Below the pieces are notes generated by a model. That model made no database searches and was not told the origin of the DNA. It saw only the letters and a program-made list of their open reading frames with translations. The position numbers and the translations under genes are program-made. From assembly GCF_905171775.1 (NCBI RefSeq), contig NC_053491.1, positions 399,259,838 to 399,323,837 on the forward strand: a stretch of DNA of 64,000 bases, written 5' to 3'. Of the stretch, positions 43,701-52,980 are shown piece by piece (position 1 is the first letter of the stretch; every line of letters starts with the position of its first letter). The DNA comes from Rana temporaria (taxonomy: Eukaryota > Chordata > Amphibia > Anura > Ranidae).

Positions 43701-45795
43701 TTATAAATCCAGTGGTACATGTACCCTAGAATACTTTCGGCTGGTTTAATACAAATATATTTTAAGTAAAATTGGAATATACAGTGTGTATAACATTCCA
43801 CACAAAATAGTCTTTCTGGGATTAATAAAAACAACTGACACTGATGAAATGCTATAAGCATGTTGTATTTCTGATGAGGTTAACATTCTATATTGCTAAT
43901 CATAGTCTTTAAATCATTGCCATCAGTTCCCAGCTATTTCTAATCAGTATCGGCTAATAGGTTCTCTATGTAAGTTCATTCTATATATTTAAAGGCATTT
44001 AACTTACATCTGTTGCAAAGGACACACCAAGAATGGCAGCGATCAGGATCTGTAAAATGAAAAAAGACAGAAAAAAAATCAGTTGGTTCAGTAAATATGG
44101 CACAATCGTCATTAGTCCAATATCTAGACAAAGTTATATTTTATACATGGTTTCAATAAGGTTATTTAATGGAAGATATGGTGGGTGGTTAACTATAGAA
44201 ATAGAGTGGTGCTATGGATTACCACTAAATATACTATTTTCTTCAATTTACAAAAAAAAAGTAAATATCTGCTTACTTATCACTGGCTACATCACATCTT
44301 CTACATTAGATAATATTTATGATTTTTATATTGCCTAAAGTAAAGTACAGTGTAACCTTGGATTGCGAGTAACGTGGTTAACAAGTGTTTTGCAATACGA
44401 GCATTGTATTTTTAAAAATCCTGACTCGGTATGCGAGTGTTGTCTCGCAAAACAAGCAGGATTCAAGCCAAAGTGGTGTGCAGTGCCACAGTTTGACCTG
44501 AAGTTGGGGGCACAGGAGCTGAGCAGAGCTGAATGGAGCCAATCAGAGCTGTTCGGAAATGCTTGGAAAACCTGGGAAATACTCTGTTCCCAAGCCTTTC
44601 CAAGGTTTTCCGAGTTCAGCCGAGCTGTCCTCTGGTCTTTCTGATGCTCTCCAGCGCCCCCCCAACTCTGGCCACACGTGGTATTGCATGCCATTGAAGT
44701 CAATGCGGAACAAATTATTTTCGTTTCCATTGACTTCTATGAGGAAACTTGCTTTGATTTGCGAGTACTTTGGATTACGAGCATTCTCCTGGAACGGGTT
44801 ATGCTCGTAATCCGAGGTTCCACTGTATGTCTTCAACAATTGATGAAGGATTCTAGTGAAATTTATTGCAATATGTACCTTTCTTTTCGTTATTTAAAGA
44901 AGTACCATTTGTAGTAATGAGCAAAAAAAGAATTCTGGTTGGCCTTGCGTCCAGTAAAATCACCTTTATTTCAGCAAGTCCATAAAAACATGTCCAAAAA
45001 CTCAAAAAGAGGGGAACAGCATCACAAGCTAATGTGTTTCACGCTTCCTTGGCGCTTAGTCATAGCTCAAATATCATAAGTGACTAATTGTATTTTTGAA
45101 CATGTTTTTATGGACTTGCTGAAATAAAGGTGATTTTACTGGACGTGCGGCCAATCAGAATTTTTTTTGCCCATTGGAAACCGTGAGGGATGGGGCCAGA
45201 ACCTAGTCTGTGTGTTAGTGGAGGTAGAGATGGGAGACTGACCTAGAGCGGTATTCACACACATCTATACCATTTGTAGTAATTACCACTAAGAATGAAG
45301 TGTTTTCTAAAATGCACCCCAATTTTATGTATCCTCTGGCTGACACATGCAAAGATTCCGCCTTGCTAGTTGCTAGTGGCAAAACTATAATTGGTACATA
45401 TTATTTTTTAGATAGCTTGATCTGTTACAGTAAGTTGAAAAATAACAGACTTGCCAGATCACCAGGTGAAAATACAAGGAAAAAATGAAAACTAATGGAG
45501 CCACCAAATCTGAGAGTTTGTAAGCTGAAATATATAAATTAATTTAGATTTTGGGTTTAATACTACTATAAGAAATAGTACACCTTTATGGAGAGAATGA
45601 CATGAGATTACAGGAGGCATAGTGACCTCCATGCCCACAGACAAATTATAGTTCAGTCTTCAATAGCTATTGCTATGTCGCTGACTACAGATTCATACCT
45701 ATACCTAGCAGCTGGAACAATTTATGTTGTTTGTAAAACAAATATCTGTATAGAGAAGTATAGTATAAATGACAAATACTTACTAAAGCCTTCAT
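28605..45795 (-). CDS. gkn1: Gastrokine-like secreted BRICHOS protein (gastrokine-1 type), six coding exons
   Basis: Six minus-strand exons (45784-45795, 44008-44049, 43472-43609, 41744-41854, 38473-38608, 28605-28705) join in frame to 540 nt, giving 179 residues plus stop. Intron phases are 0,0,0,0,1 and every intron is GT/AG. The product starts MKALILIAAILGVSFA, a cleavable signal peptide. An Asn/Gln-rich linker follows, with a WNSVWDY segment at about residues 55-61. The BRICHOS domain has the expected cysteine pair, C77 in RACVVSRM and C134 in ALCKGVPTF. The C-terminal part has C155 and C169, plus an extra C175. Gastrokines are secreted by gastric surface mucous cells and support mucosal protection; BRICHOS domains act as chaperone-like folds. 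Length and motif order match gastrokines of about 185 aa. The WNS-x-WDY motif favours gastrokine-1, while the C-terminal GI-x-IC segment also resembles gastrokine-2, so the paralogue assignment is less certain than the family. Confidence 0.93.
28706..29619. other. Gastrokine intron 5, distal part
   Basis: Unique-looking intron sequence downstream of the next insertion; no additional exon recognised on either strand. Confidence 0.5.
29620..29885. mobile_element. Palindromic MITE, GGCCCCGTACACACGACC type
   Basis: Left GGCCCCGTACACACGACC and right GGCCGTGTGTACGGGGC are inverted; the CTCGGC-rich interior also folds back. It lies in gastrokine intron 5. Confidence 0.74.
30183..30964 (+). mobile_element. 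Complete non-autonomous hAT element (CAGGGC termini), 8-bp duplication
   Basis: Termini CAGGGCTGGCCTTAGG and the inverse of CAGGGCCGGCCTTTGG are flanked by ATGCAAAT at 30175-30182 and 30965-30972. The interior holds a short tandem set of CACCCTGCACCTCTGGACCC units and a GC-rich right half. The fragment at 16585-17110 derives from the same family. Inserted in gastrokine intron 5. Confidence 0.85.
30973..32732. other. Gastrokine intron 5, no further feature
   Basis: Ordinary AT-rich intron sequence. Both strands were read for missed exons and none with family similarity was seen. Confidence 0.45.
32733..33445. mobile_element. MITE of the CAGATTCA group, diverged ends
   Basis: Internal TACGCC, GGCGCATGCGCAG and AACGTCGTTTTCC-type words and the right end GAGAATCTGGCCC place it with 42410-43155. 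The left end (GGTTCTCAAAAG) is decayed. Confidence 0.62.
33446..34131. other. Gastrokine intron 5, no further feature
   Basis: No exon or repeat recognised. Confidence 0.4.
34132..34990 (-). pseudogene. Tc1-like transposase, 5'-truncated copy
   Basis: The left terminus reads TACAGTATCTCACAAAAGTA, a Tc1-type inverted repeat. The minus-strand frame 34759-34403 contains HDNDPKHTSKITTALL and MDWPSMSPDLNPIERLWG. These carry the second Asp and the final Glu of the DD34E catalytic triad. The N-terminal helix-turn-helix half and first Asp region are frameshifted or lost beyond 34760, and the right terminal repeat is missing. It lies in gastrokine intron 5. Confidence 0.85.
34991..36420. other. Gastrokine intron 5, mostly unrecognised
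   Basis: Contains a ~23-bp tandem repeat (GATCTATGTGTAATGTGCTG) at about 35461-35600. At about 35655-35710 there is a fragment ending GATAAATACGGTATA, related to the right end of 36422-36982. Confidence 0.5.
36422..36982. mobile_element. DNA element with CCGTATTTTTC(T)GCGTATAAG termini
   Basis: Left CCGTATTTTTCTGCGTATAA and right TTATACGCTGGCAAATACGG are inverted, with TA on both sides. The inner region at 36525-36710 is an imperfect palindrome (GTGATAGGCGGAACAC mirrored). A TA target suggests a Tc1/mariner-type mobiliser; this is an inference. Confidence 0.66.
36738..36862. repeat. 21-bp tandem repeat (AGGTATGCAATGGGCACAGTG)
   Basis: About six nearly identical 21-bp units inside the preceding element. 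Because 21 is a multiple of three, frames in either strand look repetitive and protein-like. Confidence 0.85.
37147..37443. mobile_element. TTAA-flanked MITE with ACTG(C/T)CCCC termini
   Basis: TTAA at 37143-37146 and 37444-37447. Left ACTGCCCCCAACACC and right GGGGTAGGGGACAGT are inverted. Its right TTAA is shared with the next element. Confidence 0.72.
37448..37995. mobile_element. TTAA-flanked MITE with AGAGGAGTTCCAG termini
   Basis: Begins AGAGGAGTTCCAG directly after TTAA and ends CTGGAATTCTACTTCTAG before TTAA (37996-37999). It carries three copies of a 32-bp unit (TTCAATCGGCTTTGGATG) at about 37560-37670. Related to 54136-54572. Confidence 0.65.
38473..38608 (-). CDS. gkn1: Gastrokine coding exon 5 (second half of BRICHOS)
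   Basis: The exon is 136 nt, ending in phase 1, with acceptor TTTTCCAG and donor GTATACC. It encodes a proline-rich turn (NPNAPPPRSLTY), a helix, and IEALCKGVPTFYAQEVQ. C134 is the second BRICHOS cysteine. The last G combines with AC of exon 6 to give Asp147. Confidence 0.94.
38610..39867. other. Gastrokine intron 4, distal part
   Basis: Intron sequence without further exon or recognisable element. Confidence 0.45.
39868..40237. mobile_element. Palindromic MITE, AGCCCTGTACACACGATCGG type
   Basis: Ends AGCCCTGTACACACGATCGG and its inverse. TAA lies on both sides, suggesting a 3-bp duplication. Family of 8161-8572 and 58357-58771. In gastrokine intron 4. Confidence 0.76.
40238..41240. other. 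Gastrokine intron 4, no further feature
   Basis: No exon or repeat recognised. Confidence 0.4.
41246..41636. mobile_element. Near-perfect 390-bp foldback MITE flanked by TTAA
   Basis: TTAA at 41242-41245 and 41637-41640. The two ~190-bp arms mirror each other almost base for base around about 41441; the visible difference is GGGCCCCTT versus GGTCTCTT. The centre contains GCGGCCGC. Inserted in gastrokine intron 4 about 100 bp upstream (genome sense) of exon 4 coordinates. Confidence 0.85.
41744..41854 (-). CDS. gkn1: Gastrokine coding exon 4 (first half of BRICHOS)
   Basis: The exon is 111 nt, 37 codons (residues 65-101), with acceptor TATTGCAG and donor GTAAGTAT. It encodes GLFAARLVSKRACVVSRMN and a helix ending VTQEKQ. 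C77 is the first BRICHOS cysteine; the RAC-V-x-x-M context is typical of the family. Confidence 0.94.
42410..43155. mobile_element. MITE of the CAGATTCA group in gastrokine intron 3
   Basis: Ends GGGCCCGGATTCACG and GAGAATCTGAGCC with interior AAGTGCCGTATTC, AACATTGGTACGC and GTAAATATGCAG blocks shared with 59608-60355 in reverse order. Confidence 0.72.
43472..43609 (-). CDS. gkn1: Gastrokine coding exon 3 (Asn-rich linker, WNSVWDY)
   Basis: The exon is 138 nt, 46 codons (residues 19-64), with acceptor ATCTTAG and donor GTACGT. It encodes an Asn/Gln-rich linker with repeated V-N-x-N-N/Q patterns, ending in SWNSVWDYQR. That ending is the diagnostic pre-BRICHOS signature of gastrokine-1. The next possible donor, 4 nt further on, would break the frame with exon 4. 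Confidence 0.93.
44008..44049 (-). CDS. gkn1: Gastrokine coding exon 2 (signal peptide core)
   Basis: Forty-two nucleotides between a TTTTACAG acceptor and a GTAAGTT donor encode ILIAAILGVSFATD. This is the hydrophobic core and cleavage region of the signal peptide; the likely cut is after SFA, at residue 16. Phase is 0 at both ends. Confidence 0.9.
44348..44825. mobile_element. TA-flanked MITE (CAGTG(T/G)AACCT termini), Tigger/pogo-like
   Basis: TA precedes CAGTGTAACCTTGGATTGCG and follows CGAGGTTCCACTG. The inner words GCGAGTA / TACTCGC and GAGCATTG / ACGAGCAT mirror. A TA target with a CAGTG start is typical of Tc1/mariner-Tigger MITEs. In gastrokine intron 1. Confidence 0.7.
44919..45267. 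mobile_element. Foldback retroposon R2 with 16-bp target-site duplication
   Basis: TACCATTTGTAGTAAT is duplicated exactly at 44903-44918 and 45268-45283. Arms of about 83 bp (44921-45003 and 45087-45170; e.g. GTCCAGTAAAATCACC versus GGTGATTTTACTGGAC) flank a centre. On the minus strand the centre reads CTATGAC, a hairpin, then GAAAC. A ~97-bp unique tail follows the right arm. Inserted in gastrokine intron 1. Confidence 0.78.
45284..45783. other. Gastrokine intron 1, proximal part, with a diverged repeat
   Basis: The segment around 45430-45560 (CAGATCACCAGGTGAAAA and nearby) is a diverged relative of 62735-62850. No coding content besides exon 1. Confidence 0.45.
45784..45795 (-). CDS. gkn1: Gastrokine coding exon 1 (start codon, MKAL)
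   Basis: This 12-nt coding part of exon 1 holds ATG AAG GCT TTA followed directly by a GTAAGTA donor. The ATG has A at -3. It was chosen because MKAL joins in frame to the hydrophobic core encoded by exon 2, making a textbook signal peptide, and because a TATA-like run lies about 58 bp upstream. The exon is too short to show up as an open reading frame. Confidence 0.88.
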
Positions 45796-45819
45796 TCTGC
45801 CTTCCTGGAACAGAGGACT

Positions 45820-45885
45820 GGAAGCAAGGGAGTTACAGTGCTCTGTCTCACATATATATATGTGACTATGAATCTTTATCAAGTA
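45820..45885 (-). promoter_or_regulatory. gkn1: Putative gastrokine core promoter (TATA-like run, GATA site)
   Basis: On the minus strand an alternating TA run at 45853-45861 lies about 58 bp upstream of the start codon. This places a transcription start near 45825-45830 and a 5' UTR of about 30-35 nt. A GATAA motif lies just upstream at 45876-45880. GATA factors drive many gastric epithelial genes, so a role is plausible. Position is seen in the sequence; activity is inferred. Confidence 0.55.
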
Positions 45886-46545
45886 GGCAGAACCCTGATC
45901 AGTCATCATTGGAAAGGGTCCATATCAAAGTGACGCATTACTTTGATAATGTTATCACCCTTTTCCTACCAGGGCAAATTTATTTTATGGGATATACGTT
46001 GGCTAGATCCCCAGTAAATAAGATATTGATATACATTTGATAATACCCATATTGAATGACCTAGTGTAAATTTGTGTCAACTATTCCCAGACAAGAGTGT
46101 CTGAAATTGTGTGTACACTGTGTACCATGTAACATCAAATACATTGCAAAATGTTGCCGCCGCTTGCATTTCTTCTCATAATCATTATTAATTTTCAGGG
46201 GTGGCAAATGATGGTGGCAGCAGCTGTTAGTAAGCACAGAGATCACGGAGGCAAATTTTATATATTACACAGAAATGTTCTTGAGCATAATTTTTAGATA
46301 GATGTTAAAGAAGCCATGAGTGGTGGTGATTCTGATAATGATGTAATGAACATTATGCCTAATCCCATCAATAATGACATCCCACATGATGGGCACGGAG
46401 AAACGTTACCTTCATTTTTCTGCCTTCTCTGCTGAGCTATGTTCTTGACACCCCCCCTGGGCTAACCATTACTCCATCCATAGATTTGTAGGGGCCCTTA
46501 CGGAGATGCAGACACTGAGTGGGATGTCTTAATAAAGTAAAAGTA
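45886..46545. other. Upstream flank of gastrokine gene
   Basis: No repeat or gene recognised; may include regulatory DNA. Confidence 0.4.
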
Positions 46546-46985
46546 AACCCTCCTACTGTTTTCAGCCAAGGAAGCTGAAATGACAGTTACAGCGTGGGCC
46601 TTAATTGCTGGGAGGCCATCAATAGACGTCCTCCCAAGCATGTGCTGTCAGCACGTCCCTGCAGGGTGCACCGACCCCGGCCCCTTACCATGTGATCAGC
46701 TGTCAGCCAATGACAGCTGATCATGTGATGTAAACAGAAGATGGTTTTCTTTTCACTCACGCTGACAGCCGATCACTGGCTTTTGTCAGAGGGACATTGA
46801 TCCCTCACATAGGCAAAAAAAAAAAAAACAGCAGTGATTAAATAGCACCAAAAGAAAGCTCTGTTTGTGTGGAAAAAAAATGGTTTGGGTACAGTGTTGC
46901 TTGACCGCGCAATTGTCATTCAAAGTGAGAAAGCTGAGAATTGGCCTGGGCAGTTAGGGGGTTTAAATGCCCAGCAGGCAAGTGG
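46546..46985 (-). mobile_element. TTAA MITE fragment (CCACTT family)
   Basis: The right end GCAGGCAAGTGG is followed by TTAA (46986-46989). It contains AGCACCAAAAGAAAGCTC and GACCGCGCAATTGTC blocks. The left terminus was not found. Confidence 0.62.
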
Positions 46986-46989
46986 TTAA

Positions 46990-47428
46990 ATACAGAAAGA
47001 GAAAGTCAACAAATTTGTGCTTTTTCTGTAAAAAATTATTCAAACTTTTTTTCATGTATCTGTTTAACTATTGTTGTGAATTTCAGTTGACTAGGATAAT
47101 CATATAGTATATTAATTCAAATATGATCTTATATTTTTTAAACACTTACAATTTAACACCTTCATGACCAGAGTGCTTAGAACACATTGTGAAGCATCTG
47201 TATGCATTGGTTAACTTCACAATAACTCTATGAAAAATGTGACTATTTAAAGTGTATCTATTGTCAAAATTTAAGTTCCACATTGTATTTTGATTTTTTC
47301 TAGCATACTCCTATTAATATGAACAATTTTCAAGTTTGTAAACTTACTTTGTGAAGATTCCAAAACATTTACATCCTTGAATCCTGTGACATGTATTCGC
47401 TACGCCCTGTGAGCAAGCATTGCTGTGT
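46990..47428. other. No feature recognised
   Basis: AT-rich spacer with no coding or repeat signature. Confidence 0.4.
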
Positions 47429-47443
47429 CACACATTTCACAGA

Positions 47444-48195
47444 AATGGGAAGTGTGGTATACACTGCGCTGCTTGGGAGATCAGCAGCTAACACAGCTAA
47501 AAAAGAATAAATTAGCAAAAACAAATGGTGGAATGGAGTGTAGCGCTTAAATCATGTGCATCATAACAATAAACATGGTGAATATATATGATCACAAATA
47601 TAATAATAAAATAAACACACTAAATGTAACAAAACGTGTGAAACATGAAACGCGCCGGATCGTCTCCACTGCCGCCTCACCATTGTATACATGCGTGACT
47701 TTACAGCTTACATGTGAGTGTACCTGCTGATTTTTAAATAAATATTGGTTTCTATCAAACTGGATTATTCTATGTGGCCACTTTTCTCCCCTACTCTTTT
47801 CTACTATTGATTTCTCTTGGAGCGTTACTGCTGAGGAGCTTGCCTTTCCATCGCATGTCTTTCCATTTGTCGGAGCATTATCCATCAGTCAACTAGAGGT
47901 GTATATCAACATACCCCGTGCTTGCATGATTGAGAAGCGCATTTACAAGCCTGTTTTGACCTGTGATGATATATGTCACCACAAGTCCACCCTTTCTGGT
48001 AAGCCTCCATTTTTCAACTGGTGGTGGTTACTTCTCACTTAAAACAAGAAACGTATTCCGTGTTTACATCACTTACCTTCACCTGGTGGAATCCATCCCT
48101 TTGGACTGTATTATGTTACACTCGGATACGTACATGTATTAAGCATTTCCATCATTTATTTGGTTGAATGCAACTACATGGACTATAATTATATA
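47444..48195 (+). mobile_element. Retroposon R3 with 15-bp target-site duplication
   Basis: CACACATTTCACAGA is duplicated exactly at 47429-47443 and 48196-48210. The interior has GTAGCGCTTAAATC near the left, GAAACGCGCC at 47647-47656, and a right half with TCTGGTAAGCCTCC and CTGGTGGTGGT that is shared with 57040-57070 of R4. The left arm is short, so it is not a full palindrome. Confidence 0.7.
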
Positions 48196-48244
48196 CACAC
48201 ATTTCACAGAGCCTGCCTTCTGAACTACAGTGTATTGACATATA

Positions 48245-50532
48245 CAGTGCCTTTAACCACTTAAGGACCCCTTCACGCCGATATACGTCGGCAGAATGGC
48301 ACGGCTGGGCACAATCACTTACCTGCACGTCCTCTTTAAGTGCCCAGCCATGGGGTCGCGAGTGCGCCGCCCGGTCCGAAGCTCCGTGACCGCGCCCGTG
48401 GGACCCACAGACCCGATCGCCGCCGGTGTCCCACGATCGGTCACCGAAGATGAAGAACAGGGAGAGGTGTGTGTAAAAACACCTTCCCCGTTCTTCATTG
48501 TGGCAGTGTCAGTGATCGTCTGTTCCCTGATATAGGGAAAGACGATCACTGACGTCACATGTCCAGTCCTGCCCCCCTACAGTTAGAAACACATATGAGG
48601 TCACACTTAACCCCTACAGTGCCCCCTAGTGGTTAACTCCTAAACTGCAATTGTCATTTTCACAGTAAACGCTATAAATTTTGCGCAAACCAATCAATAA
48701 ACGCTTATTGCAATTTTTTTTACCAAAATTAGGTAAAAGAATACATATCGGCCTAAACTTAGGGAAAAAAAAAGTTTTTTTATATATTTTTGGGGGATAT
48801 TTATTATAGCAAAAAGTAAAAAATATTGTATTTTTTTAAAAATGTACGCTCTAAACGCAGAGGTGATCAAATACCACCAAAAGAAAGCTCTATTTGTGGG
48901 AGCCACGTCGTACGACCGCGCAATTGTCAGTTAAAGCGACACAGTGCCAAATCGCAAAAAGGGGCAAGGTCCTTAACCTGCATAATGGTTCGGGTCTTAA
49001 GTGGTTAAAAACTATTCATACCCCTTGACATTTTCCACATTTTGTTATGTTACAACCAAAAACGTTAATGTATTTTATTGGGAATTTATGTGATAGACCA
49101 ACACAAAGTGGCACATAATTGTGAAGTTGAAGGAAAATGATAAATGGTTTTCAACATTCTTTTACAAATAAATATGTGAAAAGTGTGGCATGATTTGTAT
49201 TCAGTCCCCCTGAGTCAATACTTTGTAGAACCACCTTTCATTGCAAATACAGCTGCAAGTCTTTTGGGGATATCTCTACCAGCTTTGCATATCTAGAGAG
49301 TGAACTTTTTGCCCGTTCTTCCTTGAAAAATAGCTCAAGCTCTGTCAGATTGGATGGAAAGCATCTGTGAACAGCAATTTTAAAATCTTGCCACAGATTC
49401 TTAATTGGATTTACTTCTGAACTTTGACTGGGCCATTCTAACACATTAATACTCTTTGATCTAAAGCATTCCATTGTAGCTCTGGCTGTATATTTAGGGT
49501 CGTTGTCCTGCTGGAAAGAGAATCTACACCCCAGCCTCAAGTATTTTGCAGACTCTAACAGGTTGCCCTGTATTTGTCTCCATAAATTCCCCCTGTCGCT
49601 GCCGAAGAAAAGCATCCCCACAACATGATGCTGCCACCACCATGTTTCACGGTGGGGATGATGTGTTCAGGGTGATGTGCAGTGTTAGGTTTCCGCCACA
49701 TTAAACGTTTTGCTTTTAGGCCAACAAAAAAAAAAAATTTGGTAGCACCTTCTTCCACGTTTGCTGTGTCCCCATGTGGCTTCTCGCAAACTGCAAATGG
49801 AACTTCTTATGGCTTTCTTTCAACAATGACTTTCTTCTTGCCACTCTTCCATAAAGGCCAGATTTTTGAAGTGCACGACTAATAGTTGTCCTGTGGACAG
49901 ATTCTCCCACCTGAGCTGTTGATCTCTGCAGCTCCTCCAGAGTTACTATGGACCTCTTGGCTGCTTCTCTGATTAATGCTCTCCCTGCCCGGCCTGTAAG
50001 TTTAGGTGAACGGTCATGTCTTGGTAGGTTTTGTAGGTTTTCAGTTGTGCCATACTCTTTCCATTTTCGGATGATGGATTGAACAGTGCTCCATAAGATG
50101 TTCAAAGTATATTTATTTAAAACCTAACCATGCTTTAAACTTCTCCACAATTTTATCCCTGATCTGTCTGGAGTTCCTTGGCATTCATGATGCTTTTTGT
50201 TCTCTAACAAACCTATGATGGCTTCACAGAACAGCTGTATTTACTGTATACTCAGATTAAATTACTCATAGGTGGACTCTATTTACCAATTAGGCGACTT
50301 CTGAAGGCAATCAGAGAAAAGCAGGCTGAATACAAGTGCACACCACACGTTTTAGATATTTATTTGTAAAAAAAATTGAAAACCATTTATCATTTTCCTT
50401 CCACTTCAAAATTATGTGCCACTTTGTGTCGGTCTATCACATAAAATCCCAATAAAATAAATGAATGTTTTTGGTTGTAACATGACAAAATGTGGACATT
50501 GTCAAGGGTTATGAATACTTTTTCAAGCACTG
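48245..50532 (-). pseudogene. Tc1-like transposon, near full length, terminal repeat split by a MITE
   Basis: Long inverted repeats of about 200 bp (AAATGATAAATGGTTTTCAA near both inner ends) bracket a minus-strand transposase. Frames are 50105-49716 (helix-turn-helix, PRHDRSPKLTGRAGRAL), 49758-49555 and 49621-49238 (QQDNDPKYTARATM and VLEWPSQSSEVNPIKNLW). Frameshifts separate them. The final catalytic Glu is Lys (NPIK), so the protein would be inactive even if in frame. The left terminus CAGTGCCT at 48245 is separated from the rest of its repeat by the TTAA MITE 48257-49004. Confidence 0.88.
48257..49004. mobile_element. TTAA-flanked MITE (CCACTTAAGGAC / GTCTTAAGTGG) inside Tc1 repeat
   Basis: TTAA at 48253-48256 and 49005-49008. 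Both termini are intact (CCACTTAAGGACC and GGGTCTTAAGTGG). Removing it rejoins CAGTGCCT, TTAA and AAACTATTCATACCCC, which matches the opposite Tc1 repeat. Confidence 0.82.
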
Positions 50533-50620
50533 TTTTTTTATGGTTTTTTTTACACAATGTATTGCAGCATGTGATTTTGTCATGTGATTTCTGGGGCAGA
50601 TCAACCAGTCTAAACTCTGA

Positions 50621-51165
50621 TGCCGCGTACACACGACCGTTTTTCGGGTTGCAAAAAATTTAGTTTTTAATTGTCTAGAAAAAAGTTTTTTTCAACCCGA
50701 TCATTAAAACGGCCTTGCCTACACACGATTGTGAAAAAAAAATGCTCTAGCAAAACGTGGTGACGTACAACATGTACGACGGCACTATAAAGGGGAAGTT
50801 TAATGTGGATGGCGCCACCCTTGGGGCTGCTTTTGCTGATTTTGTGCTAGTAAAAGTTTGGTGAGAGACGATTTGCCGCTTTTCAGTCTGTTACAGCGTG
50901 ATGAGTGTGCTATCTCCATTACGAACGCTAGTTTTACCAGAACGAGCGCTCCCATCTCATAACTTGCTACTGAGCATGCACAGTTTTTTCACGTCGTTAA
51001 AGCCCACACACGACCATTTTTTACAACCTTAAAAACGACAACGTTATGATCGAAATTTTTAATGGCCATTTTTTAGATCGTGAAAAATGCTCTGGAACCC
51101 ACACACAATCGTTTTTAATGACATAAAAAAGCGTAATTTTTTACAACACGAAAAACATTACTTTC
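50621..51165. mobile_element. MITE, TGCCGCGTACACACGACCG type, right end decayed
   Basis: Left end TGCCGCGTACACACGACCG. The interior at 50760-50960 carries GTGACGTACAACATGTACG and CTTTTCAGTCTGTTACAG, the reverse of blocks in 20991-21588. No matching right terminus; the boundary is approximate. Confidence 0.6.
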
Positions 51166-52600
51166 TCCTTCAAATAGGCATTTGGCATTTGGTCAAATGA
51201 CTGACCACCAGAGAATACATATTAGGTACTGCATGTATTCTGATACTGTTTATGAATTTTGGAGAACGGGGTGGTAATGGATCACATTTTTGACATTAGG
51301 CTCACTTTGATCAACTTTTATCATTTTCCCATTACACATTAGAAAATTAAATGTTACACTGACCAGTGACATCTACGCCCTATTGGCTAAATGTTCTATT
51401 TTTAACTAGCTCGGTCACCAAATAAGTACACCAAACTGTTTTACAGTTAGTGCATTTGCTGCATTATTTATTACATTTATTATGCATATTAAGAGTATAT
51501 ATTCCTATGTGTAATATTAACACTGCTCCACAACATCTGTTTTCCCTTTTTCTTACTCAGGCCAGACCTGACGCACACAGTGTGGACATATTGTACATCG
51601 CTTCCTGGAAACCTATTTTGCCCGTGTTTTGCCAATACTATTCATCAACTAAGACAAGAGATACAAAGACCAGCATTAGGCAGATTATGAGCATATTGGA
51701 TATTATAAAAATGTGTTAGTTTGCTATATTTGAAAAAACTTCTTTATAATACCTTTATAATACCGACGTAAAACTCAAGTATAATAACTGAAATGTATCC
51801 AGTTTTACTAAAAACCTAAAAAAAAATCTTACGAGGACCCAACAGTATCACCCAATGTAAACAACCATTTTGTTCATGGAACCAGTATTTAGTAAGCTTG
51901 TCTCCTAACTACAAACAAGAAACGTAAGGCATGTTTTACGTTGCATTGTACGGATTTTTCATTATTGGAATTGAAACAGATATGCTAAATCTAGGCTTTC
52001 TAGTTTAGATTTGATTTTTCAACTGTATACATGGTCAGAATGTGGTTCTTCCAGTTCCACATGTTCACAAATAGGCAGCTTTGTTTCATGATTAATGTGG
52101 TATGTTGTGGCTACTTTGGGGATGAACAGGCTTGAGGACTACTCTATCTGGAAAAAAGTTGATAAACTTTTCACGAGGAGACATGTCCGATGAAAACGGT
52201 CCAGTTTCAGCGGACATGTTCGACCATGTGTACGCAGCCTTAGTGTCTTTAGCTCAGAAGTTCCTATTACAGAAGGGTTGTAACCCACAACAAGCATTTT
52301 TTGTCTCTCCTGAAATGCAGGGGGAAGCAAATGAAGCACCAAGGGTAGATTCCATTATAGCTCTTCTCCTGTGGCTGCAGGGACTGTACAGGGTCTTCTT
52401 TCTGTAAGGCTGGCTTGACTGCTATTATGAAGGGAGGGAAATTGTCTGTTGAATATTTTTGAATCCTGCTGCTCATACTGTATGTCCTCTGAAAAATCGA
52501 ATGAGTCCACTAGAAGCATTTTTAGTCAGCTGGGTGTAATGTTAAGGATGTTCTGTCTAAGAAGAAGTTGACGGTCTAGAAAAATACTTAAAAAATGTCA
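51166..52600. other. No gene recognised
   Basis: A small MITE relic (GTCCGATGAAAACGGTCC plus GACCATGTGTACGCAG) lies near 52185-52245; the rest is unassigned. Confidence 0.4.
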
Positions 52601-52604
52601 TTAA

Positions 52605-52965
52605 AGGCAAAACTTTTTTTTAAATCATTTCGGATAGTTAGGGAGGGTTATAACCCCCTATCAGTTTTTTGCTGTCTGTGTCCCATTGGGGAGATTTTCC
52701 TTCACATCCTGTCACATAGTCAGTGAGAGGAAATCCCTCCAAAGTACGAGTCACCAGAACTCATGTCCCTATTGCAAGATAACCCTTCTATCCTGTTCTT
52801 ATTCAAACCCACAATTTGGGATTTCCTCTTACTTTCCCTTTTTAATGGTAAAGGTAATAGAGAGGAATAAAGAGGGTAAGTCTCCCTAGGGGGAGGGGGG
52901 CACACAATAAAATGAAACCTGACAGGTGTTCTAAACCTCCTCCACTCTAACCAAAAGTTTTGCCT
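52605..52965. mobile_element. MITE with AGGCAAAACTTTT / AAAAGTTTTGCCT termini
   Basis: TTAA at 52601-52604 and a mutated TTAG at 52966-52969. It shares GTTATAACCCCC-like and TTTGCTGTCTGTG words with 24543-24850, a diverged second copy. Confidence 0.72.
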
Positions 52966-52980
52966 TTAGTGATACTTTAA

